A stretch of 64,000 nt of DNA, taken from positions 1 through 64,000 of the forward strand of contig JAFYYV010000047.1 of assembly GCA_017557405.1 (NCBI GenBank), read 5' to 3'. Shown in pieces: positions 44,701 to 52,908 of the stretch. The notes beneath the pieces are model-generated. The model saw only the letters and a program-made list of their open reading frames with translations. It did no database searches and was not told where the DNA came from. The stretch is from Prevotella sp. (GTDB lineage: Bacteria; Bacteroidota; Bacteroidia; Bacteroidales; Bacteroidaceae). Each line of letters begins with the position of its first letter. The first letter of the stretch is position 1. The position numbers were made by a program, and so were the translations under genes.

Positions 44701-45381
44701 GTGAAGCGTAGCCAGTGGATCATCGGTGGTGACGGTGCTTCTTACGACATCGGTTACGGTGGTCTCGACCATGTGATTGCTTCTGGCGAGGATGTGAACC
44801 TGCTCGTGCTCGATACTGAGGTTTACTCCAACACGGGTGGTCAGTCTTCGAAGGCTACTCCGCTTGGTGCCATCGCTCAGTTTGCCGCACAAGGTAAGCG
44901 CATCCGCAAGAAGGACCTCGGTATGATTGCCACTTCTTATGGTTATGTATACGTCGCTCAGGTTGCTATGGGTGCCGACAATGCCCAGTGCTTGAAGGCT
45001 ATCCGTGAGGCAGAGGCATATCCTGGACCATCACTCGTCATCGCATACGCTCCCTGTATCAACCACGGTTTGAAGATCAAGGGTGGCATGGGACGTTCGC
45101 AGGCTGAGGAAGGTCGTGCCGTTGAGTGTGGCTACTGGCACTTGTGGCGTTACAACCCCGCTCTTGCTGACGAAGGTAAGAATCCGTTCAGCCTTGACTC
45201 CAAGGAGCCGCAATGGGAGAAGTTCCGCGACTTCCTGCTCGGTGAGGTTCGCTATCTGTCAGTTCAGAAGGCTTATCCCAACGAGGCCGACGAGCTCTTC
45301 GCAGAGGCAGAGCGTATGGCTAAGCTTCGTTACCAGAGCTATGTGCGCAAGTCGAAAGAGGACTGGAGCGAGATTATCTAA
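41800..45381 (+). CDS. nifJ: pyruvate:ferredoxin (flavodoxin) oxidoreductase
   Basis: A 1193-residue single-chain enzyme of full length. It has the N-terminal pyrimidine-binding domain (AAHVSYMFSEVAAIYPITPSS), the gamma domain, an EKR-like linker, two [4Fe-4S] motifs (CIQCNKCAFVC and CLGCGNCADVC), and the C-terminal thiamine-diphosphate domain (ACSGCGETPYVKL, GDGASYDIGYGGLDH, NTGGQ). It converts pyruvate and CoA to acetyl-CoA and CO2, reducing ferredoxin or flavodoxin, a central step in anaerobic metabolism. Its uniform codon use suggests high expression. Confidence 0.97.
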   Translation: MAKEKKFITCDGNEAAAHVSYMFSEVAAIYPITPSSPMAEHVDEWAARGRKNLWGQTVSVQEMQSEGGAAGALHGSLQAGALTTTFTASQGLLLMIPNMYKIAGEMLPCVFDVSARTLASHSLCIFGDHQDVMACRQTGFAMFCSGSVQEVMDLTAVPHLATLKTEIPFVNFFDGFRTSHEYHKIEVMDQEEIAKLVDSADVERFRNRALSPERPMTRGTAENPETFFTHREACNAAYDKVPEVVEAYMKKISEITGREYHLFDYYGAKDADRVIILMGSATEAAREAIDYLTAQGEKVGMVAVHLYRPFSVKHLLAAVPKTAKRIAVLDRTKEPGAEGEPLYLDVKSAFYDVEDKPLIVGGRYGLGSSDTTPAKIIAVFKNLALNEPKNHFTVGIVDDVTFTSLPEEEEIAMGGAGMFQAKFYGLGADGTVGANKNSVKIIGDSTDKYCQAYFSYDSKKSGGFTCSHLRFGDTPIRSTYLVTTPNFVACHVQAYLHMYDVTRGLQKNGTFLLNTIFEGDELANFMPNKVKRYFAQNNITVYTINATKIAQEIGLGNRTNTILQSAFFRITGVIPVELAVEQMKKFIVKSYGKKGEDVVNMNYAAVDRGDEYKQFPVDPAWANLADDAEKADDAPAFVKELVRPINAQAGDLLKVSDFVKFDTVDGSWANGTAAYEKRGVEAFVPVWNSENCIQCNKCAFVCPHAAIRPFVLTDEELAGFNNFDTIEMKAPAAMKGMHFRIETSVLDCLGCGNCADVCPGNPKLGKALKMVPFNPDAEDMKQEAKNWDKLVKDVTSKQDLVDIKGNVKNSQFAQPLFEFSGACSGCGETPYVKLISQLFGDRQMIANATGCSSIYSASIPSSPYTKNAKGQGPAFDNSLFEDFCEFGMGMVLGNKKMKERVVMLLKQMIESDKTSDEYKALAQEWIDNKDDADKTKEIAPKLRACIAESAAKGCPVCKELQTLDHYLVKRSQWIIGGDGASYDIGYGGLDHVIASGEDVNLLVLDTEVYSNTGGQSSKATPLGAIAQFAAQGKRIRKKDLGMIATSYGYVYVAQVAMGADNAQCLKAIREAEAYPGPSLVIAYAPCINHGLKIKGGMGRSQAEEGRAVECGYWHLWRYNPALADEGKNPFSLDSKEPQWEKFRDFLLGEVRYLSVQKAYPNEADELFAEAERMAKLRYQSYVRKSKEDWSEII

Positions 45382-45410
45382 GCCTCTCGAAGCTTATCCA
45401 CCAACAAATA

Positions 45411-45446
45411 AGAGCATCCGAATCAGTTCGGGTGCTCTTTGTTTTT
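45411..45446 (+). terminator. terminator of nifJ
   Basis: AGAGCATCCGAA (45411-45422) and TTCGGGTGCTCT (45427-45438) form a stem with a 4-nt loop and one G-T pair, followed by TTGTTTTT. It lies 30 bp after the stop. Confidence 0.85.
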
Positions 45447-45594
45447 GGAGTGAATAGAACATTCGACGCAAACTATAATTCTGAGCATTACGGACAAATA
45501 ATTCATTTACACGTTTGCCCATTCGTTTAAGTAGGCAGCTCACCATACCACTACCGCCAAATGCATCAAGTACAGAATGAAACTCGTAACCTCC
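45447..45594 (-). pseudogene. remnant of a D12-class DNA adenine methylase
   Basis: Read on the minus strand, the gap after nifJ encodes SVLDAFGGSGMVSCLLKRMG, then VNELFVRNAQNYSLRRMFYS. The DAFGGSG motif is the S-adenosylmethionine-binding signature of Dam/D12-type methylases. The frame is closed by a TAG just upstream (45595-45597) and runs on into the nifJ terminator, so only an internal fragment survives. No start or catalytic DPPY is present. Confidence 0.65.
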
Positions 45595-45762
45595 CTAACA
45601 ATTATACAACCTAGGAAGAAATGACTATTCATATTACTTCTTCATACTCTGCTCATTCATAAATCTTATATCGGAGGCGGGATAAATGTTGAATTGCGAA
45701 CGTTTTGTAAAGTACTGCTAATGAGCATATTACAAATTGCACAATTTTTGCGCAATAAAAAA

Positions 45763-45794
45763 TTTGGAGGAAATGATAGTTTTCCTTATCTTTG
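45763..45794 (+). promoter_or_regulatory. promoter predicted to give a leaderless TPR-lipoprotein mRNA
   Basis: TTTG (45763-45766), a 20-bp spacer and TATCTTTG (45787-45794), followed by 5 bp and the ATG. It fixes the start at 45800. Confidence 0.78.
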
Positions 45795-45799
45795 CAAAC

Positions 45800-47452
45800 A
45801 TGAAACTAAAGTGGATTCTGCTAACACTCGTCCTCTTCGTCCTGACGGCCTGCACAGCCGACCATGAGGCAATGCGACAGCGGCTGAAGTACCTCAGCGA
45901 CTGCAACCGTGCCGACACCGTGTTCACAGGCCGGTGGCTCCCCACCGTTGATTCCCTTGTGGTTTACTTCGACCGTCACGGCTCGGCAAACGACCGCATG
46001 ATGGCCCACTATGTGCAGGGGCGCGTCTACCACGATATGGGCGAAGCCCCTCAGGCACTGGAGTGTTACCAGAGAGCCGCCGAGCAAGCAGACACCACTC
46101 GCTCGGACTGCGATCTCTACACGCTTTATGCTATATATGGTCAGATGTCTGTACTCTTCCATTCGCAGTTCCTTCCCGATGATGAAATGCAGGCATTACA
46201 AATGTCAGAGTGGATAGCACGCAAAAATAGCGATACTATTGCAGCTATTAAAGCATACGAATTAAGAATCAGACCTTATTCTTTGAAAGGCGAAAAGGAC
46301 AGTATGATCTTCATCATGAAGAATGCCAGAAAGCAGTATTTATTAGCAAAGGATACTGCACATGCTGCCACGGCAATCTATGCTGCAATAAGTATTTATC
46401 TTGATTGCCATAATTATTCTGAGGCAAAACAGTTGTTGGATATCTATGAAAAAGAATCAAGTAATTTTGATGAAGATGGCAAACTAATAAAAGGCGAATT
46501 GTATTATTATGACAAGGGCCGTTATTTGTTAGAAATAGGCAAGACTGCAGAAGCAAAACAATACTTTGAAAAGATATCTGATAGAGGGTTGTATGAAGCA
46601 AAGTTTCGTGGACTACTCTCAGTCTACGAGAAGCAGGGCACCCCAGACTCTATTTCTAAATTTGCCAAACTTTTTGCTGCTGCCAACGACTCCAGTTTTT
46701 TATATGTCAACCAACAACAGGTGGAACAGGTTCGAGCAAACTATAATTATCATCACCAGCAGCAGATGGCAGAGAAAAGGAAGCAAGAAGCGAGGAATTG
46801 GATGATAGGAGTCATTGGAACTGTCATGACCGCGTTGCTGTTGATTGCTATCCTTATATTATTGTTTTATCGTTTTAAGGTAAGGCAGCTTGAGGAAATA
46901 AGCGACTTGAGGGAAACTAAGGAGAATCTGGAACAGTTGTTGGCAGAAAAGGAAGTGACCTCTGAAGAAATAAGAAAGGAAATCGTCCGGTTGAACAATA
47001 AGAACTCCAGCAATTCAAAGAGACACAAGGAAAACGTCAGCAGATTGCAAGTACAGATAGAAACCCTGCAGAAGAAGCTACTGGATAGCATACAGACAGC
47101 AGAGACTGATCCTAGTTTTGAACACTTGATAGTCGATTTCAAGAACAGGTTGCTGGAATATCATAAAGGCGATAAACCACCGACTGAATCAGAATGGGCG
47201 CAGCTGAAAAAAGCTTTTTCTTACAACCATCGTAGCGGTTACCTGCTGGTTACGTCACCACGTAACATGACGGAAGAGCAAATCCGCGTATGCCTGATGA
47301 CGATGTTGAGGATCAGTGAGAGCATGATGGCCTTTGCCCTTGATACTGACGGTAGACGCGTTGACAGAGTTAAGCGTCAGGCAAACAAGAAACTCTTCGG
47401 TGAAGACAATGCAAGGACGTTGAAGAGCAACCTTCAGCCATATTACCCATAG
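45800..47452 (+). CDS. TPR lipoprotein with transmembrane helix and coiled coil
   Basis: A 550-residue protein: signal peptide with lipobox VLTAC (Cys near 18), TPR-type helical repeats (about 60-320), one transmembrane helix (about 345-370: VIGTVMTALLLIAILILLF), a coiled coil (about 375-455, many Leu/Glu/Lys heptads), and a C-terminal cytosolic region. This is the architecture of Bacteroidales TPR sensor-like proteins, here without a clear DNA-binding domain (a remnant LuxR-like fold is possible). It precedes the peptide locus and could sense or regulate it; that is inference. Confidence 0.78.
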   Translation: MKLKWILLTLVLFVLTACTADHEAMRQRLKYLSDCNRADTVFTGRWLPTVDSLVVYFDRHGSANDRMMAHYVQGRVYHDMGEAPQALECYQRAAEQADTTRSDCDLYTLYAIYGQMSVLFHSQFLPDDEMQALQMSEWIARKNSDTIAAIKAYELRIRPYSLKGEKDSMIFIMKNARKQYLLAKDTAHAATAIYAAISIYLDCHNYSEAKQLLDIYEKESSNFDEDGKLIKGELYYYDKGRYLLEIGKTAEAKQYFEKISDRGLYEAKFRGLLSVYEKQGTPDSISKFAKLFAAANDSSFLYVNQQQVEQVRANYNYHHQQQMAEKRKQEARNWMIGVIGTVMTALLLIAILILLFYRFKVRQLEEISDLRETKENLEQLLAEKEVTSEEIRKEIVRLNNKNSSNSKRHKENVSRLQVQIETLQKKLLDSIQTAETDPSFEHLIVDFKNRLLEYHKGDKPPTESEWAQLKKAFSYNHRSGYLLVTSPRNMTEEQIRVCLMTMLRISESMMAFALDTDGRRVDRVKRQANKKLFGEDNARTLKSNLQPYYP

Positions 47453-47463
47453 GCGGATCCGAA

Positions 47464-47540
47464 GGGTGTAGAAATGTGTAGATATTTTGTTCAAGTTGAT
47501 AATCAATGAGTTAGGGCGGAGGGTGTAGATAAGTGTAGAT
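47464..47540. repeat. paired GTGTAGA direct repeats
   Basis: GGGTGTAGAAATGTGTAGAT (47464-47483) and GGGTGTAGATAAGTGTAGAT (47521-47540) match at 18 of 20 bases. Each holds two GTGTAGA copies 10 bp apart. They lie upstream of the DUF3244 gene in a non-coding gap and flank GTTGATAATCAATGAG (47495-47510). Confidence 0.65.
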
Positions 47541-47559
47541 TTTTTCTGATATTTTTTTG

Positions 47560-47590
47560 TTTGAGCATTTTTCTTTTTACAATATCTTTA
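47560..47590 (+). promoter_or_regulatory. possible promoter of the peptide locus
   Basis: TTTG (47560-47563), a 19-bp spacer, then TATCTTTA (47583-47590), one base off the consensus. It lies 20 bp after the second GTGTAGA pair, so that pair could be an activator site. Confidence 0.45.
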
Positions 47591-47621
47591 CAACCAGTAA
47601 AACCAATTATTGCAAAGAATT

Positions 47622-47990
47622 ATGAAGAGAAAAATTTTGTTACTCATTGCCATTGTAAGTATGACATTCACATCATTCTGTTATGCAAGTGAGGCTGGAG
47701 AACCTATATCCTTAGAAGGAGGGTATATAGATCCGACATCTCCACATGATGATCCCCACAAAGGCCCCGTTCTGGTTCCTGAGGTCTCTCTTGATGACCA
47801 CACGCTGTACTTCTTCACTCCGTGTGACGGCTACACGCTGAACCTCGTGGACGAGAATGATGTAGTGGTCTACACCATCGTGATTCCCACAGGTACTACC
47901 TCATGGGTACTTCCTGCAACCCTCTCTGGCGAGTATGAACTCCAGCTTATCAATGGCAACTACTGCTTCTGGGGGATGATTACTTTATAA
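47622..47990 (+). CDS. DUF3244-type secreted protein
   Basis: A 122-residue protein: signal peptide (MKRKILLLIAIVSMTFTSFCYA), then a single immunoglobulin-like beta domain with LPATLSGEYELQLINGNYCFWG, the DUF3244 pattern of small Prevotella/Bacteroides periplasmic proteins. The ATG at 47622 was chosen because the signal peptide starts there. It sits 62 bp before the VKOR fusion gene. It could be an accessory or protective protein of the peptide locus, but no evidence fixes this. Confidence 0.7.
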   Translation: MKRKILLLIAIVSMTFTSFCYASEAGEPISLEGGYIDPTSPHDDPHKGPVLVPEVSLDDHTLYFFTPCDGYTLNLVDENDVVVYTIVIPTGTTSWVLPATLSGEYELQLINGNYCFWGMITL

Positions 47991-48052
47991 ATTAATGTAG
48001 CAAGCCATAAGTGCAAGTAATTCTTTTCAAGCATATTCTGTTTTTATCCACG

Positions 48053-49669
48053 ATGAATTTCATCAGAAATCTGCTATACCCCATGTCAAATGTAGAAGAG
48101 ATTGCATTTCTCATCTGCGAAGATCTTGGTGTCAAGGTGTCTCTCAATAGCTTGTCTAAACATTTGCGAGAACATCCTTATTTCCCAAGTTTATTGGCCG
48201 TACATGATGAGCTCAAGACTATTGGAATAGACACTTTGACACTGAAAACCAATGACATACAACAAGTTAAGCAGCATACAGCGTTGGTTCAAATAAAAGC
48301 AGAAGATGGCGGACACCTGTTTGCCTATACTTATGCCCAAACAGACGAATGCCTTGACTGGTTCAATCCCATAAAGCACAAGCGAGAAATCATAAAGCAC
48401 GAGGATTTTTCGGGAATTTTTACGAGTTATGTGATGCTGTTTGAAGCATCCAGCAGTGCTGGTGAAAAAGACTATCCGTCATCGCACCGTTCTGAAACCA
48501 GACAAAGCATCATAGAATTCGCTCTGATACTTTTCGTTCCCGTCTTTTTTGCCTTGACGACAACTATTCATATTTCGCAGACTGGATTTGAATTTTGGCA
48601 GCGATATCTCTATGTCTTGTTTCTTTTGGTAGGATACGCTATCTGCGGCCTGTTGCTGCTTCACGATTACAACGAAGAAAGCTCCATTTTGTCAAACTTT
48701 TGCGGACGAAACGAGAAAACCAATTGCGCTGCCGTTTTGCATTCAAAAGGCTCTCAATTTTGGGGAATCTCGTGGAGCGTCATCGGAGGCGCGTATTTTC
48801 TGGGGATGCTTCTTACTCTACTCATCTCTTTCTATGACAGCAGAATATTCCATACCATTGCCGTCTTACACGGGTTTACCCTGCCTTATGTCATCTATTC
48901 CCTTTATTACCAGAGATTTAAGATAAAACAATGGTGTACGCTGTGCTTGTCCGTACAGGCAGTACTTGTAATCCTATTTTTCCTATCTGTGATTTTCGGG
49001 GCATATCACCATATCAAAGAGATTACTGTATCCTCAATAATTTTTGTTTTGGGCATATCGTTTTTGGCTTTTACTTCTTTATTCTTTTTGTGGCACCTCG
49101 CAAAACAAGTGAAAGAAAATCGCTATGGAAAAAGAATGCTGAACAGATTCAAGTACGACAAAGATGTTTTCAATGCGTTATTGCAAAAGCAGAAGAAAAT
49201 CACCATCCCGACGGAGGACTATGGCATCATTTTAGGCAATCCGAATGGAAACATTCATATCGTAGAAGTCTATAATCCGTATTGTGGTCATTGTGCCAAT
49301 GCACAGGCGGAATTACGGAAATTATTGGAAACGAATGATGAAATAAAAGTGCATATCATTTTTGCCGCCGACCCAGATTCTGAATACTATGACCAAATGC
49401 CCATTGACATGTTTTTGAGTCTTTACGAGGAGAAAGCCGATGTAGCATCTGCCCTCTCGGATTGGTTCGACGGGAAAGTTAAAACCACTGAAGAGTTAAA
49501 ACAGAAATATCCCGTTACCCACGTAAACACTCCCAAAAACAGGGAAAATGCAAAGGCAATGGATCGATTCTGCAAAGAAACGGAGATTACGGGGACACCC
49601 ACTATATTTATCAACGGAAATCGGTTGCCAGACATTTATCGTACTGGTGATTTGATGTTTTTTTATTAA
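48053..49669 (+). CDS. C39-like / vitamin K epoxide reductase / thioredoxin fusion
   Basis: A 538-residue inner-membrane oxidase. The N-terminal cytosolic domain (about 1-125) looks like a C39 peptidase fold without its catalytic Cys (VEEIAFLICEDLGVKVSLNS, HPYFPSLLAVHDEL). A VKOR domain follows with about five helices, loop cysteines (SNFCGRNEKTNC, near 220-230) and the active pair C295-T-L-C298. A periplasmic DsbA/thioredoxin-like domain comes last, with C411-G-H-C414. Together these make disulfides, passing electrons to quinones. The gene is followed 32 bp later by a six-cysteine peptide precursor, its probable substrate. An upstream in-frame ATG at 48011 is less likely. Confidence 0.88.
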   Translation: MNFIRNLLYPMSNVEEIAFLICEDLGVKVSLNSLSKHLREHPYFPSLLAVHDELKTIGIDTLTLKTNDIQQVKQHTALVQIKAEDGGHLFAYTYAQTDECLDWFNPIKHKREIIKHEDFSGIFTSYVMLFEASSSAGEKDYPSSHRSETRQSIIEFALILFVPVFFALTTTIHISQTGFEFWQRYLYVLFLLVGYAICGLLLLHDYNEESSILSNFCGRNEKTNCAAVLHSKGSQFWGISWSVIGGAYFLGMLLTLLISFYDSRIFHTIAVLHGFTLPYVIYSLYYQRFKIKQWCTLCLSVQAVLVILFFLSVIFGAYHHIKEITVSSIIFVLGISFLAFTSLFFLWHLAKQVKENRYGKRMLNRFKYDKDVFNALLQKQKKITIPTEDYGIILGNPNGNIHIVEVYNPYCGHCANAQAELRKLLETNDEIKVHIIFAADPDSEYYDQMPIDMFLSLYEEKADVASALSDWFDGKVKTTEELKQKYPVTHVNTPKNRENAKAMDRFCKETEITGTPTIFINGNRLPDIYRTGDLMFFY

Positions 49670-49701
49670 TCTTATTTATTCATTTAAAACGTTTAAAACG
49701 T

Positions 49702-49947
49702 ATGAAAAAGTTAAAATTGAATTTGTCACCGAATCTCGGTGAGGTGTTAACGAAAGACGAACTCAAACATGTGTTCGGAGGTAGTGGGGTTGGAAGCGGA
49801 TCAGGATCAAGTTCTGGTACTTTAGAAAATTGTGGTTGCAGCGGCAAAAAAGAAAATGACTCATGCTGTTATTACAAAGACGGTACTAAGTACGATGGAC
49901 ATTGTAAGTATCTGCCATTCTCAGGACTTCAGTGCTGGGGTGGTTAA
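49702..49947 (+). CDS. double-glycine-leader peptide precursor with six cysteines
   Basis: An 81-residue precursor. The leader (1-27, MKKLKLNLSPNLGEVLTKDE then LKHVFGG) has the LS-x-EL-x-GG form cut by C39 peptidases, as in GG-type Bacteroidales natural-product precursors. The core (28-81) begins with a Ser/Gly tract (28-39) and has cysteines at 44, 46, 55, 56, 68 and 78, enough for three disulfides. The adjacent oxidase, two glycosyltransferases and C39 exporter suggest a disulfide-bonded, possibly glycosylated secreted peptide such as a bacteriocin or signal; that is inference. Confidence 0.85.
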   Translation: MKKLKLNLSPNLGEVLTKDELKHVFGGSGVGSGSGSSSGTLENCGCSGKKENDSCCYYKDGTKYDGHCKYLPFSGLQCWGG

Positions 49948-50000
49948 ATGGCATGTTTTTAATCTTTTTGTGTAATAAACAAATTGAATCTCTCGTTATT

Positions 50001-50040
50001 TACAGTGAGGAGGGTTTTGTAATAATACCCCCTCGCTGTA
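50001..50040 (+). terminator. stem-loop after the peptide precursor
   Basis: TACAGTGAGGAGGG (50001-50014) pairs with CCCCCTCGCTGTA (50028-50040) with small mismatches. It lies between the precursor and the outer-membrane protein gene. Only a weak T-rich sequence follows, so it may act as a partial terminator or 3' stabiliser. Confidence 0.6.
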
Positions 50041-50082
50041 GATTTTAAATGCCATGATGCGATCCTTAAATAAAATAAAGAT

Positions 50083-52908
50083 ATGCAACCTTCAAAAAGC
50101 ATCATTGTAGCCATTTTGCTCACGCTGTTGAGCTTCGTGCAAGCCTCCGCCAAGGAGCACGACCACCAAGTTCAAGGAGTCGTTTTCGACAGTTTTTCCG
50201 AAGACGGACTGCCAGCCCTCATCACGCTGATGACCGCCGACAGCGTCGTTATCGACACCGTCAGGGCTGTTCCCAGCAACTACCCTTTCCGCACCTATCC
50301 CCGTGCCGCCGACTATCGGTTCACGATTCAGAAAGTGGGCCACTACATCGTGAAGGCGGAAATGGAGGGCTACATCGACGCCTACGTGAACTTTGAGTTG
50401 CGCAGTCAGCGAGAGCAGACCGTCAGCGTAAAGCCGCTTCGGATGATGAAGGCGTTTCACGACCTGCCCGAAGTGACCGTGAAGGCAACGAAAATCAAAA
50501 TGGTGATGCGGGGCGACACGATTGTCTATAACGCCGATGCCTTCAACTTGGCCGAGGGTTCGATGCTCGACGCACTGGTGAGCCGGTTGCCAGGCGTGAG
50601 GCTGACAAGGGAGGGCGAGATTTTCGTGAACGACAAGAAGATTGAGAGCCTGCTCGTGAACGGGCGCGACTTCTTCAGCGGCAGTCCGCAGGTGGCACTG
50701 CAAAACCTGCCTGCCTACACGGTGAGCAAAATCAAGGTCTATGATGAGGCCGGTGCCGCCTCGCGCATCATGCAGCGCGACATGAGCGACAAGCGGTATG
50801 TGATGGACGTGAATTTGAAAAAGGAGTATTCCAAGACTTATATCGGCAATGCCGAGGTCGGCTATGGCACAGAAAATCGCTATTTAGTGAAGATTTTCGG
50901 GATGAAAATGTCGGATCTGGAGTGGATAGTTGGTTCTGTCAATGTCAATAACCTGAGCGACAACCAGAAAATCGGATTTGATTATGGAAGCAACGGGTTC
51001 GACTGGACTCCGCAGGATGCGGTCGATGGGCGGATGACCAACCGCGAGGCGGTTTTCGGCTACACACGATTTCTTCGTGATAGTCGTAACTGGTTTAGCT
51101 GCGAAATCACGCTGAACCATAGCAACTACGACAACGAATCGCGCACGACCACGCAGACCTATCTGCCCGAAGGCGATTCCTTCCAGAAAAATCAGAGTCT
51201 TTCCGATTCAAAAACGACATGGTATGAAGGCAGCCTCAATCATCACCTCGAAAAAAATGGCATTTTCAATATGGCGAACTTCAACTTGCACTACAACAGC
51301 CGTGACGGCCTCAGCCACACGATCCAGACCACCAGCGACTCGGTCTCGGTGCTCAACGAAATGCTGTCGCGCGGTTCTTACAAAAATCAGATTATTCACC
51401 CCAGTTTTACTTTGGATGGCGGCGCGAAAATCATCGCCGATATGCTTCGGTGGAATTTCAACGCCGACTACGACCGATACTCCGCCGACCGTTTCTCGCT
51501 CAACGATGTTCAATATATGAACGGCCAGACGCCGCGTGACTTCCGCAACACCTACGGCGACAACGGACATCAGCAGTGGAACATCAAGGCGAACTCCTTG
51601 TACGAAATCTGCTGGCCCGACAAGAAAATCGCGCCCGAATACGAATACAATTACCGTTACAACAAAACCTCGAATATGCTCTATCGCTTGGACAGGCACA
51701 TCGATAGGGATTCCGCGATTTGGGATATGCTGCCGTCGGCCCGCGAAGCTTTGATCGACGTGCTCGACAAGCCCAACAGCTACGATTTCCACGAATATCA
51801 GAACCATCATCGCTTCAAACTTCAAGTGGTATCTGGGGAGGAATACTCCGATGAAAAAGGCATCGTGAATTATTGGCGATTGCAACTTCCCCTGCGCATC
51901 GAGCACAACAACCTTTACTACAACCGCCTCGGACGGCACGACGTCAGGCGACACGCCGTGTTTTTCGAACCGGATTTCAATGTCAAAGGAAAGATTTGGG
52001 ACATCAAATGGAGTTTTTCGGCCAATATGTGGTCGGAAATTCCCGATATGACTATGCTCGTGAACTATCGCGACGACACCAATCCGCTCAACATCCGCCT
52101 CGGCAACCCCGACCTGCGCAATCAGCACTACTACAGTGCATCACTCAACCTTCGGCATTGGATAGACAAACATCAGCAGTCATATTGGCTGACCATCGGC
52201 TACAACCAACAGGACAACGCCGTCGCCTATGCCACCGAGTTCGACAAAAAGACTGGCATCTCCACCGTGCGACCCGTCAGCGTGAACGGCAACTGGAACA
52301 CGAGCGCGAATTTCGGCTTCTCGCGTGCGCTCGGAGAGTCCGAGAAGTTCACCATCAACAACCAACTGGGCTACAACTACCACCACAGCGTCGATATGGC
52401 GACCGTTTCTGGCTTCGCCTCGACCGTGCGCAGCATCGTCAACAACCACCAGTTCAGCGACAACCTCCAACTGACCTTCCGACCCAACGACAACTACGAG
52501 TTCACGCTGCACGGTGGCGGCACCTACTACCTCGTCGGTAGCCGTCGTGAGGGCTTCGAAAACATCAACGCCAGCGACTATCAAGTCGGCTTCAACTCGA
52601 CACTGAACCTGCCTGCGAAGTTCCAGTTCGCCACCGACCTGACAATGTACGCCCGTCGCGGCTATCAGCAGCGCGAGATGAACGCCACCGACTGGGTCTG
52701 GAATGCCCAACTCACGCGCAGTTTCCTCAAAGGAAAACTCCTCGCCAAACTCAAGGGCTTCGACATCCTGCAACAACTCTCCAACACGCGCTACGTGATG
52801 AATGAACAAGGCCGCACCGAGTCGTGGCACAATAGTATTCCGCGCTACGTGATGTTCTCGCTTTCGTGGCGGTTCAATATTACACCACAAAAGAAAAATG
52901 AACTATGA
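50083..52908 (+). CDS. outer-membrane beta-barrel protein, TonB-receptor-like
   Basis: A 941-residue outer-membrane protein: signal peptide (about 1-23), a carboxypeptidase-regulatory-like beta domain (about 28-125), a plug-like domain (GDTIVYNADAFNLAEGSMLDA, LVNGRDFFSG), and a large barrel ending in VMFSLSWRFNITPQKKNEL. It resembles OMP_b-brl_3-type barrels often encoded with peptide exporters. Its codon and base composition is GC-richer than the neighbouring glycosyltransferase genes. Possible roles are export across the outer membrane or uptake/immunity for the peptide. Its stop overlaps the next ATG. Confidence 0.88.
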   Translation: MQPSKSIIVAILLTLLSFVQASAKEHDHQVQGVVFDSFSEDGLPALITLMTADSVVIDTVRAVPSNYPFRTYPRAADYRFTIQKVGHYIVKAEMEGYIDAYVNFELRSQREQTVSVKPLRMMKAFHDLPEVTVKATKIKMVMRGDTIVYNADAFNLAEGSMLDALVSRLPGVRLTREGEIFVNDKKIESLLVNGRDFFSGSPQVALQNLPAYTVSKIKVYDEAGAASRIMQRDMSDKRYVMDVNLKKEYSKTYIGNAEVGYGTENRYLVKIFGMKMSDLEWIVGSVNVNNLSDNQKIGFDYGSNGFDWTPQDAVDGRMTNREAVFGYTRFLRDSRNWFSCEITLNHSNYDNESRTTTQTYLPEGDSFQKNQSLSDSKTTWYEGSLNHHLEKNGIFNMANFNLHYNSRDGLSHTIQTTSDSVSVLNEMLSRGSYKNQIIHPSFTLDGGAKIIADMLRWNFNADYDRYSADRFSLNDVQYMNGQTPRDFRNTYGDNGHQQWNIKANSLYEICWPDKKIAPEYEYNYRYNKTSNMLYRLDRHIDRDSAIWDMLPSAREALIDVLDKPNSYDFHEYQNHHRFKLQVVSGEEYSDEKGIVNYWRLQLPLRIEHNNLYYNRLGRHDVRRHAVFFEPDFNVKGKIWDIKWSFSANMWSEIPDMTMLVNYRDDTNPLNIRLGNPDLRNQHYYSASLNLRHWIDKHQQSYWLTIGYNQQDNAVAYATEFDKKTGISTVRPVSVNGNWNTSANFGFSRALGESEKFTINNQLGYNYHHSVDMATVSGFASTVRSIVNNHQFSDNLQLTFRPNDNYEFTLHGGGTYYLVGSRREGFENINASDYQVGFNSTLNLPAKFQFATDLTMYARRGYQQREMNATDWVWNAQLTRSFLKGKLLAKLKGFDILQQLSNTRYVMNEQGRTESWHNSIPRYVMFSLSWRFNITPQKKNEL

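Noticed and set aside
43798-44892. Long minus-strand open frames inside nifJ
   Set aside because: They are mirror frames of a highly biased real gene; nifJ has all its cofactor motifs on the plus strand.
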